64,000 bases of DNA from assembly GCA_964493425.1 (NCBI GenBank), contig CAZBMW010000007.1, forward strand, positions 37,496 through 101,495, given 5' to 3'. This stretch comes from CAYLMG01 sp964493425. GTDB taxonomy: Bacteria; Planctomycetota; Phycisphaerae; Sedimentisphaerales; Anaerobacaceae. The position numbers were made by a program, and so were the translations under genes. The notes under the pieces were generated by a model. That model had not been told where the DNA came from and did no database searches. It saw only the letters and a program-made list of their open reading frames with translations. Below, piece after piece: positions 51,954-61,495 of the stretch (position 1 is the first letter of the stretch; each line of letters starts with the position of its first letter).

Positions 51954-52653
51954 AAGAACGAGCAAAAAAGCGGCAGTGGGAAAGAGTTCGGCGGCCGACA
52001 ATGAGTTTAAGGTCAAAGCTGCTGGAAGAGTCAGAAATATTTTCCCCATTCTCAAAAGAACGTACCCCGAAGCGAAGGTAGCTTTAAAATTCACAAATCC
52101 TCTTGAGCTTCTGATAGCAACAATTCTTTCTGCCCAGTGCACTGATGTTCGAGTTAATATGGTAACAAAAGAAGTTTTTAAAAAATACAGGTCTGCGAAA
52201 GACTGGGCAGAAGCTGATTTGAAAGAAATTGAAAACGATATCAGGAGCACCGGTTTCTATCATAACAAAGCGGTAAATATCAAAGCTGCCTGCGGGGATA
52301 TTGTTGAACGTTTCAACAGTAAAGTGCCGGATTCGATGGAGGAGCTTGTCAGCCTTGCGGGTGTCGGCAGGAAAACAGCAAACGTCGTTCTGGGCGGCGC
52401 TTTCGGAAAGCCGGCTATAACCTGCGATACCCATGTTATACGTCTTTCGAGAAGACTGCAGCTTTCAAAAAATTCAGATGCTGTGAAGCTGGAGTTTGAT
52501 TTAGCCGAAATAGTACCGAAGAAGGATTGGACGATGTTCAGTAATTTGCTAATTTTTCACGGCCGGAATATTTGCAAGGCCAGAAAGCCTGATTGCGACC
52601 ATTGTCCTGTTGCGAAATATTGTCCTTCGGCAAATGAGCCGAAGTTATGGTAG
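51931..52653 (+). CDS. nth: Endonuclease III
   Basis: 240 residues. Base-excision DNA glycosylase/AP lyase acting on oxidised pyrimidines. HhH motif LAGVGRKTANVVL with the catalytic Lys, VDTH-type CDTHVIRLSRRL with the catalytic Asp, and FeS cysteines in CKARKPDCDHCPVAKYC. An extra ~30-residue basic N-terminus (KKAKVERTSKKAAVGKS) precedes the fold. Start GTG 51931 has GGAG at 51920-51923 seven bases upstream and overlaps the DsbD gene by 23 bases, implying coupling. It is catalytically intact, unlike the paralogue at 29630-30316. Confidence 0.95.
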   Translation: MTKKAKVERTSKKAAVGKSSAADNEFKVKAAGRVRNIFPILKRTYPEAKVALKFTNPLELLIATILSAQCTDVRVNMVTKEVFKKYRSAKDWAEADLKEIENDIRSTGFYHNKAVNIKAACGDIVERFNSKVPDSMEELVSLAGVGRKTANVVLGGAFGKPAITCDTHVIRLSRRLQLSKNSDAVKLEFDLAEIVPKKDWTMFSNLLIFHGRNICKARKPDCDHCPVAKYCPSANEPKLW

Positions 52654-52680
52654 TTCGTTTTTTATAAAAGGATAGTGACT

Positions 52681-53367
52681 ATGGTTAATGGTGGCAGCAG
52701 AGCCGTTGAGGACCTTTGGCGGATTTTCAGGATAATGGCTGAATTTACCGAGGGTTTCCAGGAGCTTTCTACTGTGGGTCCGGCTGTTTCGGTTTTCGGC
52801 TCCTCACGGGCAAAGCCTACCGATAAATATTACCAGCTTGCACAAAGGTCGGCTTCGTTGCTTGTAAAAGCTGGCTTTGCAGTGATAACTGGTGGCGGCA
52901 GCGGTATTATGGAAGCAGCTAACAAAGGAGCAGCCGAGGCAGGTGGGACAAGTGTTGGCCTTAATATAGAGCTGCCCCACGAGCAGGTGCCTAATGATTA
53001 TCAGAACCTGTCATTGCATTACAGATATTTTTTCTGCCGGAAAGTTATGTTCCTGAAATATGCTCACGGTTTTATTGTTTTCCCCGGCGGTTACGGAACG
53101 ATGGATGAGTTTTTCGAATCTATTATGCTTATACAAACTCTTAAGCAGGCATCATTTCCGGTTATCTTGATGGGCTCGGAATACTGGGATGGATTACTTA
53201 GATGGATGAAAGACAAGATGCTTAGTGAAAATAAGTATATCTCACCTGAAGACCTTCGGGTGTTTACGGTAGTTGACCGTGCCGAAGAGGCAACAAGGAT
53301 TATTGTCGACTTCAGAAAAGCGGAGGGCCCTATTGGTATTACTTTACCCCAGGGGATGAAAAAGTAG
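52681..53367 (+). CDS. LOG-family protein (TIGR00730-type nucleotide phosphoribohydrolase)
   Basis: 228 residues with the family motifs GGGSGIMEAANKGA and PGGYGTMDEFFE, the active-site pair of LOG proteins that release the base from nucleoside monophosphates (cytokinin-activating in plants, often annotated as decarboxylase or as AMP nucleosidase-like in bacteria). The N-terminus (~1-45) is longer than the minimal fold. ATG 52681 has AAGG upstream; GTG 52675 is an alternative. It follows nth by 27 bases and may share its transcript. Confidence 0.92.
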   Translation: MVNGGSRAVEDLWRIFRIMAEFTEGFQELSTVGPAVSVFGSSRAKPTDKYYQLAQRSASLLVKAGFAVITGGGSGIMEAANKGAAEAGGTSVGLNIELPHEQVPNDYQNLSLHYRYFFCRKVMFLKYAHGFIVFPGGYGTMDEFFESIMLIQTLKQASFPVILMGSEYWDGLLRWMKDKMLSENKYISPEDLRVFTVVDRAEEATRIIVDFRKAEGPIGITLPQGMKK

Positions 53368-53422
53368 GCTTCTTTGGGAGGTTTGCTGAATCGCAAATAC
53401 AGAATAAACAAGGCATAAATCG

Positions 53423-55234
53423 CTATTCCTTAGCTTCTGTTGTCCTTTCTTGTAGAATCTCCAAGGCACTATTCAAGTGGCTGAGCAAATAACCTTTTTT
53501 TGGCCCGCCGAGATGCTCCCAGGGCAGGGTCTCTTCGGTTGTGAATTGTCTTTGTGCTTCTTTCTCGAGGTCCAGGCCGAATTCGGCAAAGGCTTTCTGC
53601 CAAATCCGGTAGTCAAAACACTCATCCCATAAATCGAATTTGGCTCCGTCTGAGAAGGCTTTTTCGATTGTTTTGCCGAGTCTTCTATCACCTCTGCCGA
53701 TTGCCGATTCGAGTATACTTCGGCTGATTTCGTGAAACTTGAAGTTGATAAATTTTGCACGCAGCCTTTTTTTCTCATCGAGTATTGTTTTTTTCGCATT
53801 CTCGAAGTATGTCCTGTTACTCTGTCCGAGCCAGCCGAACGGTGTATGTGCCTTCGGCACGAACCAGCTCACAGCGGCGTTTATTTGGCCGGGCCTGCCC
53901 TTAATGTCTTTTCTCAGCATAGCAAGCTCAAAGCAAAGTTGAGCAATTTTTCTTATGTACTCTTCGTTTTCTCCCGGCAGCCCTGCCATAAAGTATAATT
54001 TTATCTGTCCCCATCCCGCCTGCCAGCAAGCTTTCACTGCGGCGAATAAATCTTCGTCTTTCAGGGGTTTGTTGATAATCTGTCTTAGCCTTTCGCTTGC
54101 TGCTTCAACGGCAATCGTAATACCGCCTTTTCTGACTTTTGTCATAAGTTTCGGCAGCAGCTTTAGCTGCTGGTCAACGCGAAGGCTCGGCAGTGACAGG
54201 CCGACGTGTTTCTCCTCGAAATATGACCCAAGCACATCGACAAGCTGTTCGAGATTGGGATAGTCACCGCTTGATAAGCTAAAAAGGCTGATAGTATCGA
54301 GTCCTGTTGACAGGTAGCATTTTTTCGCCGTTTCGAAGATTTTATCGATACTTCTGAAGCGGACGGGTCTTCTGCAAAAGCTTGCCTGGCAGAACCTGCA
54401 TCGGCCGGGACATCCCCGCATTATCTCAATATTTATCCTATCGTGAACTATTTGTGCGAAGGGGACAATAGGTTTTTCCATAATAGGGGAATTGTCGAAA
54501 TCTTCGACAGTAGCATTTTCAAAAGAGGTTCGAAGATTTTTTATTATTGGCTTGAGAGTTCGTTTTCCATGGTTTGTTTTAAGTTTATAAAAGCCGGGGA
54601 CGTATACATATTTGAAGCTGCGTGCTGCTTTTTGCAGGATTTGGTTTTTGTCAGAGCCGTTGTTTTTTTCTCTGAGTAAAAGCCCGGCAAGCTCGACGAC
54701 TGCATTTTCACCTTCGCCGAGAATGAACATATCGAAAAAGTCGGCTATCGGCTCGCAGCAGTTGGCCATACCGCCGCCGCCAATAATCAGCGGGTCATCC
54801 TCGCTGCGGCTGCTGCTTCGAAGCGGTATTTCAGCCAAATCGAGTATGTTTAAGACGTTCGTATAACACAGCTCATTGGTTAAACTAAATCCGACGACGT
54901 CGAAACTCTTAAGTGCCGCCTTCGATTCGAGAGTGAAAATCGGGATGTTGTTTTTGCGCAACAATTCTTCGGCGTCGAGCCATGGGGCAAATACACGCTC
55001 GGCAGCGACTTCATCGATTTTATTAAGAATATCGTAGATAATTGCCAGGCCGGTGTGGCTCATACCCACTTCATAGATATCGGGAAAGCAAAGCGCAACT
55101 GTCAAGCTGCATCGGCTCAAGTCTTTTTTAATCTGGTTAATTTCGCCGCCGATATATCTCGCCGGCCTGCGAACATAAGGTAAAAAGTGCTGTTTGATTC
55201 TTTCGGTTACTGTTGTTATTTCTTTACTATTCAT
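53423..55234 (-). CDS. B12-binding-type radical SAM protein (TIGR03960-like)
   Basis: 603 residues. An N-terminal alpha/beta region (VALCFPDIYEVGMSHTGLAI, FDVVGFSLTNELCYTNVLNI, DPLIIGGGGMANCCEPIADF) resembles a B12-binding-like domain. The radical SAM core has CPGRCRFCQAS and EAASERLRQIINKP. The C-terminal part includes WFVPKAHTPFGW. This matches the TIGR03960 family, whose partner (DUF2344) is absent here. Function of the family is not established. Start ATG 55234 is preceded by TATAAT within ~8 bases and no Shine-Dalgarno, so the message could be leaderless; an ATG at 55300 would overlap the divergent apbE. Confidence 0.88.
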   Translation of the reverse strand: MNSKEITTVTERIKQHFLPYVRRPARYIGGEINQIKKDLSRCSLTVALCFPDIYEVGMSHTGLAIIYDILNKIDEVAAERVFAPWLDAEELLRKNNIPIFTLESKAALKSFDVVGFSLTNELCYTNVLNILDLAEIPLRSSSRSEDDPLIIGGGGMANCCEPIADFFDMFILGEGENAVVELAGLLLREKNNGSDKNQILQKAARSFKYVYVPGFYKLKTNHGKRTLKPIIKNLRTSFENATVEDFDNSPIMEKPIVPFAQIVHDRINIEIMRGCPGRCRFCQASFCRRPVRFRSIDKIFETAKKCYLSTGLDTISLFSLSSGDYPNLEQLVDVLGSYFEEKHVGLSLPSLRVDQQLKLLPKLMTKVRKGGITIAVEAASERLRQIINKPLKDEDLFAAVKACWQAGWGQIKLYFMAGLPGENEEYIRKIAQLCFELAMLRKDIKGRPGQINAAVSWFVPKAHTPFGWLGQSNRTYFENAKKTILDEKKRLRAKFINFKFHEISRSILESAIGRGDRRLGKTIEKAFSDGAKFDLWDECFDYRIWQKAFAEFGLDLEKEAQRQFTTEETLPWEHLGGPKKGYLLSHLNSALEILQERTTEAKE

Positions 55235-55317
55235 AACGACATTATAAAATGAACGGTGATTATTTTCTAATGGATATTGTGTTGTTATGGAAGTTGGCAT
55301 TAATAATAAAGACTGTT

Positions 55318-56358
55318 ATGGACAGGGATAAGAAAAGTTTTATAGCGATTATTGCCGTTGTTATTTTTATTTTAGCACTTTTGCATTTCGGTTTGGCTAA
55401 AAGAGAGCCTGAGTCTTTTACAGCGGACAGCGGCTCTCGGCCGGTAATGGGAACCTTCGCCCGCGTAATCGTCATCGCCGTGGAGAAAAAAGCTGCGCAA
55501 GCCTGTATCGAGGCAGCTTTCGAGCAGATTAATAAAGTCGATGAGTTGATGAGTTATCACAATCCGGACTCGGAAATCAGCAAGCTTAACCGCAGTGCTT
55601 TTGAAAATCCTGTAAATGTAGGGCCTTTGACATACCAGGTGATTAGAAAGGCCATTGAGTTCAGCCGTTTTACCGATGGTGCATTTGACATAACTGTTGG
55701 GCCGCTTGTTGACCTGTGGAGCAGAGCCGGCGATACCAATACTGTACCAACTGAGCAGCAGCTACAGGAGGCCAGTTTGAGTGTCGGCTGGGATAAACTT
55801 ATCCTTGAAGACAGCGAGAGGACTGTTAAATTTGCGGTTGATGGAATGCGGCTTGATTTGGGCGGTATAGCAAAGGGTTTTGCAATTGATAAAGCAATCG
55901 AGGCAATCGAGCAAGCAGGTGGCCTCGGTGCTATGGTCGATATAGGTGGTGACATTCGATGTTACGGCAAAACTCCGAAAGGTCAAAAATACTGGCCTGT
56001 TGGTCTGCAGAATCCTGACCTTGAAAGTGAAAAACAAATTCTGTTTACATTGAAACTTGCAAACGGTGCTGTTGCAACCAGCGGTGATTATCAGAGATTT
56101 GTTGTAATCGGCGGCAGGCACTATAGCCATATCATAAATGAAAGAACCGGCAATAGTGCCGATGCCCTGTCCAGCGTAACTATTATAGCTGATTGTGCTA
56201 CCAATGCCGATGCTTTGGCGACTGCAGTAAGCGTGATGGGAGCCGAGAGGGGCATTGAATTGATTGAGAACAAAGACGGTACCGAAGCGATTATAATTTC
56301 TCCTGCGCCGGAATACATAATCACCAAAACCAGTGGCGCAGAGAAGTTTATCAGGTAA
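55318..56358 (+). CDS. apbE: FAD:protein FMN transferase ApbE
   Basis: 346 residues. A signal-anchor (SFIAIIAVVIFILALLHFGL) is followed by the ApbE fold: MGTFARVIVI, EISKLNR, FDITVGPLVDLW, the Mg/FAD site LDLGGIAKGFAIDKAIEAI and DIGGDIRCYG. It attaches FMN covalently to Thr/Ser of RnfG and RnfD. It is convergent with rnfB by six bases, so it serves the neighbouring rnf genes. The start is uncertain: ATG 55318 gives a compact signal and leaves an 83-base divergent region, but in-frame ATGs at 55249 and 55270 exist without clear binding sites. Confidence 0.93.
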   Translation: MDRDKKSFIAIIAVVIFILALLHFGLAKREPESFTADSGSRPVMGTFARVIVIAVEKKAAQACIEAAFEQINKVDELMSYHNPDSEISKLNRSAFENPVNVGPLTYQVIRKAIEFSRFTDGAFDITVGPLVDLWSRAGDTNTVPTEQQLQEASLSVGWDKLILEDSERTVKFAVDGMRLDLGGIAKGFAIDKAIEAIEQAGGLGAMVDIGGDIRCYGKTPKGQKYWPVGLQNPDLESEKQILFTLKLANGAVATSGDYQRFVVIGGRHYSHIINERTGNSADALSSVTIIADCATNADALATAVSVMGAERGIELIENKDGTEAIIISPAPEYIITKTSGAEKFIR

Positions 56359-56364
56359 ATGGTC

Positions 56365-57246
56365 TTATTCAGAAGTGGTTTTTTCTATAGGCTGGGTGTT
56401 AGCTTTGATATTTTTGCCAATTTGGATTATTACTTTTGTCGGGCATTTTTGCATTGCTGTTTTTGCTTTTTCGTCGTCGCTGTACTTTTGGTAATCAACT
56501 TTTGAGAGGTTTTCTGCGATTACGAACATATCGCTTTGTTTTGCGCACAGGCCGCAGGCGATACAGCCGGCCTTGCACATCTGTCGTGTTGTTTTGCCGT
56601 TCTCTTTACTGCTGCAGGCAACGGTGATAATATTTTCCCGAGCAAAAGGCACCATTTCAATCAGGTTTCGGGGGCAGGCCTTCGAACAGGCTGTACAGCC
56701 GGTACACTTTTCGTAATCGACTGTTGCCAGGCCGTCAACTATGTGCAATGCATCGAATTTACACGCCTCGACACAGTCGCCAAAACCGAGACAGCCGAAT
56801 TTGCAGGCCTGCACGTTGGCAAGAGCATTCGCTGCGGTGCAGCTTTCGATGCCCTGGTAGGTGGCGTAAAAAGTTTTATCGTCCGTATGGGCATTGCAAT
56901 GTACTACAGGTCTTTGGGGGTGGCCTTCGCCGGAGACCTGAAGGTTCAAAATGTCGGCTATTTTGGCTGACGTTGCAGCCCCGCCTGGGGCGCATTTGCC
57001 GATGAGCTCAGGATTTTTTGCGACCGCTTTTGCGTATGAGCTGCAGCCGGCAAAACCGCACGCCCCGCAATCTATGCCGGGCAGGGCTTTGTGTATTTGT
57101 TCTATTTTGGGGTCAATTTCGGCTTTCAGCTTGATGCTTGCAATAAGCAGAACCAGGGCGAAGCTGCCGCCGAGGCCGACCATCATAGCTCCCGCCGGCC
57201 AGATCTGCTGAAGTGATATGCACAGTATAGGATACGATAAAATCAT
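56365..57246 (-). CDS. rnfB: Rnf complex subunit RnfB
   Basis: 293 residues: an N-terminal membrane anchor (~15-40), an FeS domain CGACGFAGC, a central 2x[4Fe-4S] ferredoxin (CLGFGDCVEACKF, CTGCTACSKACP) and a further cysteine set near the C-terminus (CKAGCIACGLC, KCPTKV). RnfB passes electrons from ferredoxin to the membrane ring of the Na+/H+-pumping ferredoxin:NAD+ oxidoreductase. It overlaps rnfA by four bases (ATGA). It is the last gene of the operon, convergent with apbE. Confidence 0.96.
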   Translation of the reverse strand: MILSYPILCISLQQIWPAGAMMVGLGGSFALVLLIASIKLKAEIDPKIEQIHKALPGIDCGACGFAGCSSYAKAVAKNPELIGKCAPGGAATSAKIADILNLQVSGEGHPQRPVVHCNAHTDDKTFYATYQGIESCTAANALANVQACKFGCLGFGDCVEACKFDALHIVDGLATVDYEKCTGCTACSKACPRNLIEMVPFARENIITVACSSKENGKTTRQMCKAGCIACGLCAKQSDMFVIAENLSKVDYQKYSDDEKAKTAMQKCPTKVIIQIGKNIKANTQPIEKTTSE

Positions 57247-57833
57247 TTAATCATTCCTGCAAAACCCATAAAAGCAAGAGCCAGCAGCCCTGCGGTAATA
57301 AGTGTTATCGGTGCTCCTTTGAGAGATTTAGGTACATTAGCCAGTTCGAGGTTTTCTCTGATACCTGCCATAATGCAGATAGCCATCGTAAAGCCAATGC
57401 CTGCTCCGAAGCTGAGGACAACCGCCCTTACAAAATTATCAATTTCCCAGAGATTCAGGAAAAGACACAAACCGAGAATCGCACAGTTGGTTGTTATCAA
57501 AGGAAGAAATATGCCGAAGCTTTCGTACAGTGATGGAAAGAATTTTCGCAGGTACATCTCGACGAGCTGAACAGCGCCGGCTATGACTAAAATGAAACAG
57601 ACATACCGTGTAATTTCCAGGCCGAACCTCATCAGGACAAGATGGTCTATCAGCCAGGTCAGTGTCCCTGCCATTGTTACCACAAACGTTACCGCCATTC
57701 CCATTCCGAATGCCATATCAATTCTGCCTGATACGCCGAGGTAGGGACATATCCCGAGAAACTTGCTGAAAACGAGGTTGTTTATCAGCACGATGGATAT
57801 AAAAGCCAGAATTAAAGTGGTTACGGTATCCAT
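57243..57833 (-). CDS. rnfA: Rnf complex subunit RnfA
   Basis: 196 residues of the six-helix RnfA/RnfE membrane family: VLINNLVFSKFLGICPYLGV at the start and GAGIGFTMAICIMAGIRENL late, with the conserved Cys and Gly motifs. RnfA and RnfE form the inverted pair that carries electrons and holds a [2Fe-2S] cluster within the membrane. Start ATG 57833 has AAAAGG eight bases upstream; an ATG at 57839 overlapping the rnfE stop (TAATG) is also possible. Confidence 0.95.
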   Translation of the reverse strand: MDTVTTLILAFISIVLINNLVFSKFLGICPYLGVSGRIDMAFGMGMAVTFVVTMAGTLTWLIDHLVLMRFGLEITRYVCFILVIAGAVQLVEMYLRKFFPSLYESFGIFLPLITTNCAILGLCLFLNLWEIDNFVRAVVLSFGAGIGFTMAICIMAGIRENLELANVPKSLKGAPITLITAGLLALAFMGFAGMIK

Positions 57834-57838
57834 AAACA

Positions 57839-58459
57839 TTACCTTTTGCTTTTATTTGTTATTTTATTAACCAGACCGAGTAAAAGCCCGAGCGTAATGA
57901 AAGCACCAGCTGGCATTATCATCACTAACCAAGGTTCGAATACTTTGTCTGAAAGAATAACGATATCGAGGATTTTTCCCGTGCCCAACAACTCCCTTAC
58001 CGCAGCCAGCACGCAAACCGCCAGTGTGAAACCGAGGCCCATCCCGATTGCGTCAATGATACTTATGGCCAGGCCGTTTTTGCTCGCACAGGCCTCGGCC
58101 CGGCATATTATGATGCAGTTGACTATAATCAGCGGAACGTAAGGTCCGAGAGCCTCGCTCATATCGGGCATATAGGCCTTCAGGAATAAATCTGCAATCG
58201 TTACGAAGGTTGCTATCGTCAGAGTGAACATCAATATTCTAAGGTGTGGTTTTAACAGATTGCGCATCAGGCTTACTACGATGTTACTGCACAAGAGGAC
58301 AAATATCACACAGCCGCCCATAGTAATCGCGGGTTTTACTGCCGCCGTTACCGCCAGTGTCGGGCACATCCCCAGCAGCAGCCGGAACACCGGGTTCTCG
58401 CTCCATAGCCCTGCGGTAAATGTATCAGATAGTGACACTGTGTTTGTTTTATTTGCCAT
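57839..58459 (-). CDS. rnfE: Rnf complex subunit RnfE
   Basis: 206 residues with six membrane helices, the partner of RnfA: LLGMCPTLAVTAAVKPAITM near the start, LGPYVPLIIVNCIIICRAEA and GMGLGFTLAVCVLAAVRELL. It overlaps rnfG by 11 bases. It is an integral part of the membrane electron path. Confidence 0.95.
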   Translation of the reverse strand: MANKTNTVSLSDTFTAGLWSENPVFRLLLGMCPTLAVTAAVKPAITMGGCVIFVLLCSNIVVSLMRNLLKPHLRILMFTLTIATFVTIADLFLKAYMPDMSEALGPYVPLIIVNCIIICRAEACASKNGLAISIIDAIGMGLGFTLAVCVLAAVRELLGTGKILDIVILSDKVFEPWLVMIMPAGAFITLGLLLGLVNKITNKSKR

Positions 58460-59069
58460 TAGCTATTAGCCCTTCTGCCTGCAGTTTTTCCTGTACTTTG
58501 TCAGTGTATGAGTTGAATATTTTTACAACAGCCTCGCTGCTGACGGTGGCGCCGCTTATTGCGACGATTTCGGAATCGATTTTCTTATCATCCCCTGTTT
58601 TAACGAGTATAAAATCGTCGAAAGGCGCCCCTATATACTGGCTGTTATAGAATTCATTCTTGATTTCATCGCCGAGTTTGGGCGTCTCATTGCTTGCAAG
58701 AACCTTAAAGCCGTAGAATTTTGTAAGCTTCGCATCGACGGCTATCACCAGCTTAATCTTGTCTGCAAAGCCTTGCCCTTCTGCAATATATGCAAAGCCG
58801 ATTGCGTTGCCTGCGACATCTCTGGCTTTATATATATCTGTCTTGACAGTTTTGCTTTTGCTTAACTTTATGACGACATTGTCCAGCACCAGCGCAAAGT
58901 CGTTGGCATCGGTGATTAGCTTAGCCATCTTCTTATTTATTTTGTTCTGCTCATTTTTTTCGATTTTATCCCGCAATGCAGCATTTGTGGCTGCCAAAAG
59001 CAGTCCGAAGGTAAATGATGCGATAATCAACAGCCAGCTTTGCTGTAAGAAGAATTTAACCTTAGACAT
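58449..59069 (-). CDS. rnfG: Rnf complex subunit RnfG (FMN-binding)
   Basis: 206 residues. An N-terminal membrane anchor (~10-32) is followed by an extracytoplasmic FMN-binding domain with SGATVSS (~170-176), the Thr site flavinylated by ApbE. IGFAYIAEGQGFADKIKLVI is characteristic of the family. It accepts electrons on the outer side of the membrane. It overlaps rnfD by eight bases. Confidence 0.95.
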   Translation of the reverse strand: MSKVKFFLQQSWLLIIASFTFGLLLAATNAALRDKIEKNEQNKINKKMAKLITDANDFALVLDNVVIKLSKSKTVKTDIYKARDVAGNAIGFAYIAEGQGFADKIKLVIAVDAKLTKFYGFKVLASNETPKLGDEIKNEFYNSQYIGAPFDDFILVKTGDDKKIDSEIVAISGATVSSEAVVKIFNSYTDKVQEKLQAEGLIANGK

Positions 59070-60084
59070 TCGGTTTACCTCCTGCGGGTGTCAATTTGCA
59101 GAGCCTATCAATCAACGGTGTTACCGCATTCATTAAAAGTATCGAGAACATCACACCTTCCGGGTATTCACCTACAATTCTGATAAGCATTGTGATTGTT
59201 CCTACGCCGATACCGAAGAGCCACATACCCTTGATGCTCAATGGGGCCGTTACTGGGTCGGTTGCGATAAAGAAAGCGCCAATTAGAAGGCCGCCGCAAA
59301 GTAAGTGAGCAGCAGGATTTATATAGGCCTGCGGCTTGATTAAGTAAGCGATAAGCGCAAAGATAAAGGCGGATAACAAAACAGCCAGCGGGATATGAAA
59401 ATTGATAGTTTTTCTTATTAAAAGATAGATACCGCCTATCAATAAGGCCAGTGCGCTGGTTTCACCGATGCAGCCGCCTACATCGCCGAAAAACAAGGCT
59501 TTCGTTTGTTTGTTTATTGTCTCGGCGCCTTCACCCTTTTTTATAGCTTCTTTGCTCAATGCCAGCGGTGTTGCCTGCGTTCTGACATCACTGTAGGTGG
59601 CGGTTGTTTTTATCTGCGGCATTGTTGAATCGACAGTCGCGGGTACCGCCCAGGTTGTCATCAGGACCCCGAAACTTACCATTAAAAAAGCTCTGCCGAC
59701 CATTGCAGGATTGAAAATATTGGCTCCCAGTCCGCCGAAAACCATTTTGCCTATCGCTATGGCGAAAACCGAGCCGATAACCGCAGCCCAAACAGGCAGC
59801 TTCGGCGGAATCGAAAAAGCGAGTATTATACCGGTAACAACTGCACTGAAGTCGCCGAGAGACTCAAGTGGATTTTCCTTCTTTAGTAATAAGTTGCAAA
59901 CATATTCGGTTAAAACAGCTGAAATTATACAGGCGGCTGTAAGAGTCACTGCATATACTCTGAAAAAGATAATCGCCGCAGCCATTGCAGGTGACAGGCC
60001 GATTATAACATCAAGCATCACGCTGCGTGTGGACATCAGCTTGCTTATATGTGGTGCAGGTGAAACTTTCAGCTCACTAAGCAT
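59062..60084 (-). CDS. rnfD: Rnf complex subunit RnfD
   Basis: 340 residues, about ten membrane helices. GGLGANIFNPAMVGRAFLMV and HLLCGGLLIGAFFIATDPVT are conserved. The covalent-flavin Thr lies in RTQATPLAL, a variant of the usual GATPL, and is a probable ApbE target. RnfD binds FMN and riboflavin and forms part of the ion path. It follows rnfC by 27 bases. Confidence 0.95.
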   Translation of the reverse strand: MLSELKVSPAPHISKLMSTRSVMLDVIIGLSPAMAAAIIFFRVYAVTLTAACIISAVLTEYVCNLLLKKENPLESLGDFSAVVTGIILAFSIPPKLPVWAAVIGSVFAIAIGKMVFGGLGANIFNPAMVGRAFLMVSFGVLMTTWAVPATVDSTMPQIKTTATYSDVRTQATPLALSKEAIKKGEGAETINKQTKALFFGDVGGCIGETSALALLIGGIYLLIRKTINFHIPLAVLLSAFIFALIAYLIKPQAYINPAAHLLCGGLLIGAFFIATDPVTAPLSIKGMWLFGIGVGTITMLIRIVGEYPEGVMFSILLMNAVTPLIDRLCKLTPAGGKPNV

Positions 60085-60111
60085 TTATTGATTTCCTTCT
60101 TTTAGCTTTTT

Positions 60112-61494
60112 TTACTGCGGCATCTTTTTCTTCTTTCTGGCAAGAAAGATTTTCCCTGTTTTGATATACCCGGTTAGTTCTATGTTGGCTGGACAAACGT
60201 AGCTGCAGCAGCCGCATTCCATGCAGGCGTTGATATAATAGCTTTCAGCCAGGTCAAGCTTATTGTATTTGACCGCATGCGCTATTTTTGTCGGATTTAA
60301 TCTTTCCGGGCAGACCTGCAGGCACCTGCCGCAGCGAATACAGGCTGTCTGTCTTCTCTCGAATTTTGCTTTGCCGATTTGTTCGCTGGTCAAAATTGTT
60401 ACAGCCCCTGTTGTTTTTGTAATAGGCGTTGACAGGTCGCCGACGGCCAGTCCCATCATCGGCCCGCCGAGTACGACTTTGGCGCTTTTTTGAGTAACAC
60501 CGCCGCAGAAATCAATTAGTTCACCGACTGTTGTTCCGATTGGAACGTAAAAGTTGCCGGGCCTGCTCACAGCCTCGCCTGTGACGGTGACGGTCCTGTG
60601 TGTCAAGGGCGCCCCGAGCACAACAGCCTCAGCTATAGCCGCGCAGGTTGCAACATTGAGAACAACAAGTCCTATCATAGGAGGGATTCCACCAGTGGGG
60701 ACGTTTTTGCCGAGTAGTGATTCAATAAGCTGTCTTTCACCGCCTTGTGGGTACTTTGTTTTTACCTCGACCACATTGATGTTTTCGCTGTTTTTGCTTT
60801 CATTTACCGCTTGGCGCATGGTCTCGACGGCTTTTGGCTTATTATCCTCGATGCCGATGAAGACACGCTCGACGCCGCAGGCTTTTCGTGCCAGTTTGAT
60901 GCCGGCCAGTACCTGATATGTCCACTCAAGCATAATCCGGTAGTCGCAGGTAATATATGGTTCGCATTCACAGCCGTTGATAATCAGAGTTTCTTTCGGT
61001 AACCGTGGGTTTGGCTCGATTTTCACCCTCGTCGGAAAGCCTGCGCCGCCCATTCCCACAATTCCTGCCTGGTGAACGGCATCGCAAATCTGCTCTGAAG
61101 TGTACTTTGTCAGGTCGAAATTGCTGTCGAATTCATCAGAACAGGGACTCTCTGGTGAATTGTTTTCGGTGCCAGCTTCGATGACTATACCCATACACCG
61201 GCCAAGCACCGGGTGCGGCTGTAGCGAGACTTCTTTGACCTTGCCTTTAATTGGCGAATGGACCGGTGCCGAGACGAATGCGTCACTGTCACCGATTTTC
61301 TGACCCGCCTCGACGCTGTCAGCCTTTTTCACCAGCGGCTCACAGACCGCTCCGATATGCTGGCTGAGTAGAATTGTCGCCTGTTTTATTGCGGGGCCTG
61401 CTGATATTGCGTATTTGCTCGTCAGCGCCTTCTTTTCCAGCGGGTGTGTCCCGCCTCTGAACGTCTTTTTGCTTTTGATGGCTGCTGATTCCAT
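60112..61494 (-). CDS. rnfC: Rnf complex subunit RnfC
   Basis: 460 residues: an N-terminal barrel (KKTFRGGTHPLEKKALTSKY), an FMN/NADH-binding Rossmann-like domain (VGMGGAGFPTRVKIEPN, INGCECEPYITCDYRIM), a SLBB domain and two C-terminal [4Fe-4S] motifs (CIRCGRCLQVCP, CMECGCCSYVCP). RnfC is the peripheral NADH dehydrogenase subunit. ATG 61494 lies one base after the previous gene's TAA, so translation is coupled; a longer ATG at 61521 would overlap that gene. Confidence 0.95.
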   Translation of the reverse strand: MESAAIKSKKTFRGGTHPLEKKALTSKYAISAGPAIKQATILLSQHIGAVCEPLVKKADSVEAGQKIGDSDAFVSAPVHSPIKGKVKEVSLQPHPVLGRCMGIVIEAGTENNSPESPCSDEFDSNFDLTKYTSEQICDAVHQAGIVGMGGAGFPTRVKIEPNPRLPKETLIINGCECEPYITCDYRIMLEWTYQVLAGIKLARKACGVERVFIGIEDNKPKAVETMRQAVNESKNSENINVVEVKTKYPQGGERQLIESLLGKNVPTGGIPPMIGLVVLNVATCAAIAEAVVLGAPLTHRTVTVTGEAVSRPGNFYVPIGTTVGELIDFCGGVTQKSAKVVLGGPMMGLAVGDLSTPITKTTGAVTILTSEQIGKAKFERRQTACIRCGRCLQVCPERLNPTKIAHAVKYNKLDLAESYYINACMECGCCSYVCPANIELTGYIKTGKIFLARKKKKMPQ

Positions 61495-61495
61495 T

